A stretch of 64,000 nucleotides of DNA from Bradyrhizobium guangxiense (GTDB taxonomy: Bacteria > Pseudomonadota > Alphaproteobacteria > Rhizobiales > Xanthobacteraceae), in assembly GCF_004114915.1 (NCBI RefSeq), contig NZ_CP022220.1:248001-312000 (forward strand). Direction: 5' to 3'. The notes beneath the pieces are model-generated. The model worked only from the letters and a program-made list of their open reading frames with translations. It was not told where the DNA came from and made no database searches. The stretch's first letter is position 1. Each line of letters opens with the position of its first letter. Position numbers and translations under genes: made by a program. Positions 57,353 to 64,000 of the stretch are shown here, piece after piece.

Positions 57353-57450
57353 TGGCGCCACCACCGTGCATTCGTGGCCGAGCGATTGGATCAGACGATA
57401 AAGGCCATGGCCCGTCGGGCCGGCCTCGTAACAGAAGTGGATGCGATTAA
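57345..57450 (-). pseudogene. IS110 transposase fragment
   Basis: Minus strand reads [30 protein letters not shown], the conserved early part of an IS110/IS1111 transposase. Only about 35 residues remain. It runs directly into the IS66 TnpA remnant, giving a two-IS fusion junction near 57350. Confidence 0.75.
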
Positions 57451-57944
57451 ACCGGCTGGCGAATCCACACTATAATACAATACGGCGCACGTTAACGTCC
57501 GAAGCATCGACTTCACCGAAGAAGCGAACCCCTCCCTCCCAGCCTGCCTCCGCAATCGCGACGGCATTTCTCAGTTTGGCGACACGATTCCAACAAATGC
57601 TTCCCTATAATCCGCCACGGCGCCTCGGCTCGGACCTAAGCAACCTCGGACACGCAGTGTAGGGCGAACGACCCCACCGGCAGAGACGGACATGCGGTCT
57701 TACAATCAATTCCTGCCATGACGATGAGATCAATCTATTCCTTTACCGCTTGGAGCGATGAGGCCGGCTTCGACCAGCAGTTTTCCCCGAGAGAGTTCCA
57801 TCACCCATGTCGTGAGCCTGACTACCATCTCGGGATATATACTCCTGCGAACGTTTAGCATGGCGCCTTGCGCCGCCTAGTGCAAGGCGCACTGGCCCGG
57901 CACTCGCGACGTTCTGACCACAACGTTCTGCGTAAGCGGCCCCC
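57451..57944. other. About 490 bp with no recognised gene
   Basis: Only short frames. The one at 57743-58066 (minus) is a shadow of the small secreted protein in another frame. No promoter or repeat stands out. Confidence 0.4.
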
Positions 57945-58160
57945 CTAGTGTCGGCACGCCCCCGGGTAACTGTTGCAAACATACTGGCCAAATGGATATG
58001 GAGCAAGATCTTCACATCCATTAGGGTCGCCGACGCAAGGACTTGATGGTCCGGCTCCGAGTGCATCGGCGTTGAGATGCTGTCTTGCGACGTAGACGAA
58101 AGACGTCGCCGCCAGCGCGAGGGCGAGGACGATCGCCGATATAATCCAAACGTTCTTCAT
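57945..58160 (-). CDS. Small secreted cysteine-containing peptide, unknown function
   Basis: 71 aa. Residues 1-26 form a signal peptide or membrane anchor (MKNVWIISAIVLALALAATSFVYV). The mature part of about 45 residues has four cysteines: SSPCVGDPNGCEDLAPY, then PFGQYVCNSYPGACRH. Two disulfides are possible. No homologous family is known to me. It lies downstream of virK on the same strand with about 330 bp between. Real-gene status rests on the clean signal peptide and the regular Cys pattern. Confidence 0.55.
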   Translation of the reverse strand: MKNVWIISAIVLALALAATSFVYVARQHLNADALGAGPSSPCVGDPNGCEDLAPYPFGQYVCNSYPGACRH

Positions 58161-58491
58161 TCCAGCCGTAACTTCCTTAGGTTGACTCGGTGACGCTTAG
58201 CCAAATGGTAACAACGCGGAGCTCAACTCGAGCGCAATTGAGCTTTCATTTCTTGGCTGCTCCACACCTCGGCCTTTGTGATGGCGAGGCTCTTCGCGTC
58301 TCCGGCTTGCGACCAGTCAGCGGCAGTCGACTCCGAACGGGTAAGTCGAGCTGCAAACCACGTTCTCATCTGCTCCGGTCAGCAAATCTCTTGAGATCGC
58401 GCCGATCACGATCTCTGTTGCGCTTCTTTGCTGACGCCCCGGGTGGCCGATGCCGAACGGCAGCTCGGCCCCTCGACGGCGGCTATTGCCC

Positions 58492-58932
58492 TTACCAAAG
58501 GAACTTCGCGCCGTCTGGCAGCTCGCAGACAAATTCACCCTGGATCACGGCTTCGGCCGCGCCAGCAACCAACTTTGAGGCCTTTACCTTGAGCTTGCCT
58601 TCGCGGTTAAGGCTGTGGCGGATGTATTCGGTAACAGGGTGTCCTGAGTCGTCCAAGGTTTGATGCACATTGGCGAAGCTGATTCCGTTCTGCGCGCTAA
58701 CCCTGAAGGCGCTGATAATCAGACCACCTTGCATGGCTGGTCCGGGCTGACCGCCATCAACGGTTGTGCAACGATCGAGATCTAGTATTAGCGTTACTAC
58801 CTTGCCGGCCCGCAGGGCACTTAGCACGTCTACATATTTTGCAGAAGGCTCGCCGGCCTTCGCTGTCGTGCTTACGCTTGCCACTAAAAGCAAGGAAGAC
58901 AGTCTCGTTAGACATGTGATATTGAGCCGCAT
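58492..58932 (-). CDS. virK: VirK-family exported protein
   Basis: 146 aa from the ATG at 58932 (GGAG 8 bp upstream); longer in-frame starts to 59133 lack a site. Signal peptide LNITCLTRLSSLLLVASVSTTAKA of about 25 residues. Mature part: YVDVLSALRAGKVVTLILDLDRCT, GGLIISAFRV, and HQTLDDSGHPVTEYIRHSLNREGKLKVKASKL match the VirK family of Agrobacterium Ti plasmids and rhizobial symbiosis islands. Exact function is unknown; it is exported and plant-interaction associated. A GGTAATTGAAAG stretch near 59134 (minus) resembles half of a vir-box, too weak to call. Confidence 0.85.
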   Translation of the reverse strand: MRLNITCLTRLSSLLLVASVSTTAKAGEPSAKYVDVLSALRAGKVVTLILDLDRCTTVDGGQPGPAMQGGLIISAFRVSAQNGISFANVHQTLDDSGHPVTEYIRHSLNREGKLKVKASKLVAGAAEAVIQGEFVCELPDGAKFLW

Positions 58933-59129
58933 ATGCTCTTCTCCAATACAAGACTCACATACGTAGCAGTACCCGTCTCGTCTCGTGCTCGGAGACTTTG
59001 GCGGGCACCGAACGTCAGGCGAACGTCGCCGTTGCGATAAACAGCATGCGCTACTACCGTACGCAAGTGGTTGCGAACGCAAACCTAACGTCACAATCTC
59101 GTATGTAAGGTACGCATACGACGAAGCTT

Positions 59130-60616
59130 TCAATTACCCACATTTCCAGCCGCTGCAATTTCGGCACCGAGTTTGATATCTGTGAGTCTCGAGAGACAGC
59201 GCCAGATGACAACATTTCCCGGTGGCGGATCGGCTGCCCGGGCCAAGTAGCCCCCTAATCGTGCAAGTTTGGTAAGATAAAATGCAAGGGTTCCAGGCCG
59301 ACATCGTCGATGGCTGGCGCCGCTGATGAGTTGATCGAGCAATGCGATCTCGGTGTCTGTCAGTGCGAGCTTCGGTGACGCGTTTGGGGCGAGGCGATTG
59401 AGCATGGTGAGCCAGAGGACGCGCCAGCTGAGAATGCAGAAGACTGCCATTAGATTGGCAAGTCGCTCCGCGGTCCGGAGTTTTGAGTCTTCCGCCTTAC
59501 AACCCGATTTCAGGATCTTGTGGAACGCCTCGATTTTCCACCGCATGGCGTACCAGTTGATCTTCTCGATTGCCTCCGAGCGCCTGCGGACGGCTAGGTC
59601 CGTGATGAGCTTCCACTCAATCGGTTTACGGCCCTTTGGCGTACCGCGCTCAGTGGCATGGATTATAGTAAGGTCGAGGGCTGGATAATGTTTCTGCTTC
59701 CCGATGGGAGGCAAGACCGCGATCCGCTTGAACTTGATTTCCAGCGCGGCCTTCGTCGTCTCGCCCTTGTCGTTGCGCACGTCGATGTAATGCAAGCCTT
59801 TGACGCTGGTCTCTTCCATCTCGGTTGCAATCGTATGACCGCCATCGCCTGCCAGCCGATCGACGCAGGCGCGGACAAGGAAGTGAGCGCCAAGCTCTTG
59901 CGTCAGGCAATACAATTCGTCGATGTCGCTTTCACGGTCACCGATATGAATGCAACGCTCCGGCTGTCGGAGCCGCTCGATCGATTGCCTGAGATTGTCG
60001 AGCCAGCGAACGCTCTCCTTCTTCTCGATCGGAACGCGGGTCGGGTTGATCTTCTTCTTGAGCTGCGCCCTGCCTTTGAACTTTTTTCGTGTCCAGAACT
60101 TCCCCGCCGCCAATCCCAGCGGCAAGCCTCGACAGTCACAGCGAGACTGGAATGCATCAGCATTCCGCAGACCGTGTGATGGCGCCAACGACCGTCCTTG
60201 TTCCGACCGCTGTTGACGCTCTTGGTTAGGCCAATGGCGCTCGTGTTCGCGCGTTGATAGGAGAATTCCGTCGTGTCCTGAATGAGGAGAATTGGGCCTG
60301 TACAATCATCGTAACGTGCGCGTGTGGCGGCGAAGTGGCCGCTGAGGATGTCGGCTTCCTCCACGCGCTCGTTGGCGAAGAAGCGGTAGGCCGCCTTCGT
60401 GTTCGCCCAGTCCTGACGCGCGAACGGTATGCTCCCGCCCATACCGTCACCAATTTGCTTCAACAGCTCGCCAAATCGTTGACCAAGACGAGCATCCTTG
60501 AAAGCTGTCTTGTCGATCTCGCGCTCCGTCCAGTGTTCGACGGCGCTTTCATCACCATCATCCTGGCGACCATCCGGGCCGGCCGACCAACGAGATGTCG
60601 TTCCACTTGAACACAT
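59130..60616 (-). pseudogene. IS4-family (Tn5/IS50-like) transposase, single frameshift
   Basis: N-terminal part in one frame: DARLGQRFGELLKQIGDGMGGSIPFARQDWANTKAAYRFFAN, then ILLIQDTTEFSY. The frame breaks at about 60128, where one base is missing from the expected VTVEGLPLGLAAG. It resumes with FWTRKKFKGRAQLKKKINPTRVP, HIGDRESDIDELY (second Asp) and WKIEAFHKILKSGCKAEDSKLRTAERLANLMA (YREK-like) to a stop at 59130. One added base gives a full transposase of about 490 aa. Confidence 0.87.
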
Positions 60617-60780
60617 CAAGGCACCTCGCCGTCGCGATTCAGGTGCTCGACAATGAATCACAAGCGATTCATCCGATTCAAGATTTTTCGATCAGGGCTA
60701 CCGCAATCGAATAAAGCATTCGTGGGTAATTGAAAGACGACGAAGGTCGCCTGATTGACGCATGCGCGCGGGGGCCGGGT

Positions 60781-60797
60781 AGCGCTATGATAGCGCT
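60781..60797. repeat. Perfect 17-bp palindrome
   Basis: AGCGCTAT-G-ATAGCGCT, 10 bp outside the TnpC stop of the IS66 remnant. Could be a terminator stem for that remnant or an insertion-site feature for the IS4 copy; no T-run follows. Confidence 0.5.
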
Positions 60798-60806
60798 GCG
60801 TGAAGG

Positions 60807-61266
60807 TTAGGCAGCTTGCTGATCGGTAGGTTCGTCGGCTTGGCGCGGGAGCTTCCATTCCCAGGGCAGCAGTTCGTGCAGACGCGAAGCGGGAAGATCG
60901 ACGATCCGGGCGAGGACGTCGGCAAGCCCGGCTTTGGGATCGACATCGTTAAGACGACAGGTAGTGATCATCGTCAGCATGATGGCGGCGCGTTCGGCGC
61001 CGCGCAGGCTGCCGGCGAAGGTTCAATTGCGCCTTCCCAAGGCGATGCCGCAGCGCTCTTTCGGCGGCATTGTTGCTGAGGCAGATCCTGCCATCGTCGA
61101 GGAAGCGCGCAAAGTCGGCCCAGCGCCTGAGCATGTAATTCATAGGCTTCAGGACCTCGGAAGAGCGCGAGAGGGTTTCTCGCTCGCGCAGCAGCCAGGC
61201 GTGCATGTCGTCGAGCAGCAGCTTGCTTCGCGGTGTGCGCCGCTTGAACTTCTCCCTTGGCATCAC
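60807..61266 (-). pseudogene. IS66 TnpC C-terminal fragment, frameshifted
   Basis: Minus strand: MNYMLRRWADFARFLDDGRICLSNNAAERALR gives the conserved NNAAER block. After a frame change it continues LRGAERAAIMLTMITTCRLNDVDPKAGLADVLARIVDLPASRLHELLPWEWKLP to a TAA at 60807-60809. The N-terminal two thirds of TnpC are missing. Confidence 0.85.
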
Positions 61267-61588
61267 AACGACTGGTTCCTGCAGTTCTCTACAAGAGCCT
61301 GTATCCAGATCGCGTCCCTAAACGCCGGTCGCCATCCGCGCAGTAATCCAGGCGTCTCACGGATTGATCTCAGGGATGGCACGCGCCCCTGATTTTGGCG
61401 ACGCCTTAGTAATTTTCGACGCGTCATCGGAAGATTTGCTTTCGCTCGCCTTCTGGATACGTACCTGCCCCGTAAACCCGGGACTTTTGCAACACTTGCT
61501 GATGACCGCGCCTTTTAAACGAAGCCACAGTGTCGTGGTTTTGCACCTGCGCCTGGAACACCGATGCAGGAGGGCCGTCCTCCATCTC
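61267..61588. other. About 320 bp between IS66 fragments, no recognised gene
   Basis: Sits where the middle of IS66 TnpC should be, but its translations do not match TnpC. Probably foreign DNA brought in by the event that deleted TnpC. A plus frame at 61364-61594 has no family resemblance. Confidence 0.4.
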
Positions 61589-61825
61589 TCATAAAGCTGT
61601 ACGCATCAAATTCGGATATTCACCTCCTTCATGCTCTGCAGCACACCGTGCCAGATCACCTTTCACAAGATCGCTTCGGCGACCACGGAAGACGAACAGG
61701 TGACCGCTGAGCGGGTCCTTGCGCAGCACCTCCTGCACTTGGCGCGCCAAGGACGGAAAGCCTCGGCGCATATCCGTGTGGCCGGTCGCCAGCCACACTC
61801 GCGCACCCGCCGGAACCGGAATCAT
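61589..61825 (-). pseudogene. IS66 TnpB fragment
   Basis: [34 protein letters not shown] and [20 protein letters not shown] are the first two thirds of an IS66 orf2 protein; the C-terminus is replaced by unrelated residues. Confidence 0.85.
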
Positions 61826-61859
61826 CGGCGCACCAAAGCATCGAGAACACGACGCAGCG

Positions 61860-62250
61860 CGTCTCCATCACCATCCCTGGAATGCGCACTCCATCAACCT
61901 CGCCATCGATCCGGATGCGGGGTCCGGTACCAAGATCAATCTCGATGATGCCTTGGCTCTTCCGTCGACGCCCCGATGTCGTCGCCAAAGGGGCTTCGGC
62001 AACCTCCCGCGGCGGCACAGACGGCCGACTCTCGACCGGCACGAACGGCCGCTATACTCGCTTCACCGTGCTTACAAAGCTCTTTGCGCCACCGGAACAG
62101 CTGGCTCACATGAAGGCCGGCCGTGCGAGCCACCTCGGAAACATTGGCTCCGGGCTCGAGCGATGCTGCAACTAGCCGTTCCTTCTCATCCCGCGACCAC
62201 CGGCGCCGCCGCTCGACCGATGTGATCACCTCCGCCCTCGAAATCGTCAT
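61860..62250 (-). pseudogene. IS66 TnpA remnant
   Basis: MTISRAEVITSVERRRRWSRDEKERLVAASLEPGANVSEVARTAGLHVSQLFRWRKEL is the orf1 HTH. After a frame change at about 62045 it continues PREVAEAPLATTSGRRRKSQGIIEIDLGTGPRIRIDGEVD. Belongs with the TnpB and TnpC fragments to one wrecked IS66 copy (60807-62250). Confidence 0.82.
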
Positions 62251-64000
62251 AGCGCTTCTCCTAGGATTACCCCTAGGACCTGCAGCGTTCGCCTCCGTCA
62301 AACAAGGCGGCCCTCAACGGAGGAATACTATGTAAGTGTTACGAGCGGCACACACTTTGCAATATCGTTCGGCACTATCAATCCGGCGAAAGGCGAAGGG
62401 CAGCACGCGCACTAAACGACGAGGTCGATGATCTTCTATGTCAGCGCCAGGGGACTTACCTAATTCCGCATTGAAGATTAGCCTCTGCATCCGCGCTCGT
62501 GCTTGACGCGAGACGATTCATGATCCCGTAAGTCGAGTAACGATACGGAGGTCAGCCGTCGTGCTCTCTTGATCCCTAAATTGCATCCTCTCGACACGAC
62601 GCCCCACTAGACGCGGCAAGCTCAGAAGCGTGACATTGAGGACACTTGGCGCCACATCGCTCACCTCGTCCACGACATCCAGCCTCGCGAATGCACCTGA
62701 ATGCATTTCGACAACGCTTGCGAACACCCAAGTGGTCCGGACATAAAGCGCTATGTGACAAACAGAAAGCCGGCCTTAGCGGCTGGGTTCTTGAAGGCGA
62801 CTAACCAATTTGCATCCAGATTGCTTGTTCTTAGGGTCGCCAGCCCCGATGCTATCCGTTTCCGTTCGGAAGTCTAAAGCCTGGCGCATCTTGACATGGG
62901 CACAGCGGACCTTGACGGCTTGATTAGACGAACGGCCACGGCGCTGGCCCCAAGCGCACTTGCGCGGGCCCACAAAAATGTTGGCCAAACCGTCTTCTCC
63001 CGCCTATTGCAAGGAGAATACAGCATATCAGTCCACTCGCCTGCTGCGCGCATTCAGCGTCATTAAAATCGGCCTTTGTGAACTTCAGCGCTTGGGCTCC
63101 GCCCCTTGCACGACGAACCCGCCCGGCTGCGACATGGCGACGAGGCGCGCCGCCGGCGGAGGAGCTGGCTAGTGACCTATTGTGGGTACCTTGGCTGATA
63201 GGCCTCGATCCGATCGAGGCAAGTTGAGAAAGCAGTGCCGCATCTGCGACTTCGCGACATCGCCAAGCCGCCAGCTTTCGCGGATAATGTCGAGGAGGTC
63301 TCCATCTTGACAGCGTCGGTCCATTTGCTGGCGCCCCCTTGCGCGAGGCCGTCGGCCGACCATTCTATGGCTCCCTTGGCGCCGACCGTTGGACGGACAA
63401 TAGCGGCACGTGCCAAGTCAAGCGGCTGGCGTCCAACGCTCGGCTACCCCTCCTGTGCAACTCGAGCTGTCTGCACGCGTACACATCTTAGAAACGTTGC
63501 CAGCTACCTTCCCAAAGGCAGCTACCAATCCCGAGAAGCTCCGGGGTATCGCCGATATAGGAAACGTGAATCAAATTCTGGCCCGAATGAGCGAGCCAAT
63601 TCAACAAAGGAATTGGACTTCAGTTGGTCGGAGGCATCTAGGCGGTTTGCCTTGAGCAGATCGACAAGACCGAATTAATCTCCATGGCGCTGCCTAAAAT
63701 TACGGCGAGCGTCAAGGCTTGCAGGTAGACAGCGAGCTATACGGAGAGCAGAAGGGGCGCTGTGGACGAGAACGTTAGGACAGCCACCAGCCTTACAATC
63801 GGATGGCTCGAGCACATGACAAACCTGAGGAGAGCGATCCGGATCGAACCGCCGGCACGCTCTCGCGATTGGCTCACACTAGCCCGTCCACCCTCTTCCT
63901 CTCCATCAGAAGGAGCCGCTCAAAAGGCTTTCGCCCCGCCCTTTCCGGAACGACACACGGCCTCCTCAAAATCCCTGAGACTCAGCAATGCCCCGCGGCC
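62251..64000. other. 1.75 kb to the window end with no recognised gene
   Basis: Short frames at 62518-62727 and 62776-62988 (minus) and 63235-63678 (plus) were examined. None has a convincing ribosome site, motif or family match. They overlap one another in ways that suggest decayed sequence. No tRNA-like fold or IS end was recognised. Confidence 0.4.

Noticed and set aside
59100..59140. Vir-box or TtsI-box-like sequence upstream of virK
   Set aside because: Only about eight central bases fit (AATTGAAA); the site lies inside the IS4 pseudogene and about 200 bp from the start.

Overview
The window is an IS-rich accessory region of an alphaproteobacterium, most likely a Rhizobiales member of the Bradyrhizobium type. 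The support is indirect. There are many alphaproteobacterial ABC-transporter and CoA-ester catabolic operons, and etfBA genes with a GC-rich, core-genome codon style. A virK-family gene is present, as is a graveyard of IS91, IS701, IS630, IS5/IS1182-like, IS4, IS66, IS21 and IS110 sequences of the kind found on symbiosis islands. No rRNA, tRNA, CRISPR array or replication origin was seen.

Left half (1-33 kb), catabolic operons. A LysR regulator cut by the window edge (1-611, minus) diverges from a hydratase plus class III CoA-transferase pair (704-2717). Facing it is a long minus-strand operon (12548 down to 2855): maleate isomerase/Asp-Glu racemase-like enzyme, a Pot-type ABC transporter, then AccB, PxpB, PxpC, a BCCP-like protein without the biotin lysine, PxpA and AccC. 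This looks like a split, urea-carboxylase-like lactam or 5-oxoproline enzyme. An aspartate-type aminotransferase (12866-14101) and a shattered carbonic anhydrase pseudogene follow. Next is an ectoine/polar-amino-acid type ABC operon with a DUF1989 protein (19046-15143), preceded by LysR and TrmB-like regulators. A LysR/YeiH pair (22-24 kb) leads to a CoA-transferase plus CitE-like lyase (24240-26375). Then comes a minus operon with a TcuA-type flavoprotein and a taurine/sulfonate-type ABC transporter, divergent from etfBA (etfA frameshifted).

Middle (33.5-45 kb). An IS91-type element carries its own tyrosine recombinase. It is followed by broken IS701 and IS630 copies, a small LuxR-type HTH protein and about 1.7 kb of decayed sequence. 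A minus operon follows: MmgE/PrpD, PrpF-like isomerase and a ComA-like protein (44329-40901).

Right half (45-64 kb). A plus-strand module holds a Bug/TctC binding protein, an IclR regulator, a fused HyuA-HyuB oxoprolinase, an RraA-like protein and a frameshifted aminotransferase. After it come a complete IS5-superfamily element with a 6-bp flanking repeat, a DUF2130 protein, IS66/IS110 debris, a small secreted peptide, virK, an IS4 pseudogene, more IS66 debris and about 1.7 kb with no recognisable gene.

Main observation. Four operons that look like one pathway carry the same 22-bp inverted-repeat site (7-bp arms GRTAGTA/TACTAYC-like, 8-bp spacer) in their promoters: 12588-12609, 24129-24150, 31597-31618 and 44352-44373. 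Their products fit oxidation of tricarballylate to cis-aconitate (TcuA with ETF), isomerisation and possibly decarboxylation (PrpF, MmgE/PrpD), CoA activation (CaiB/BaiF) and cleavage (CitE-like). The hydratase needed in between is at 704-1552. This pathway and its shared regulator are inferred, not shown.
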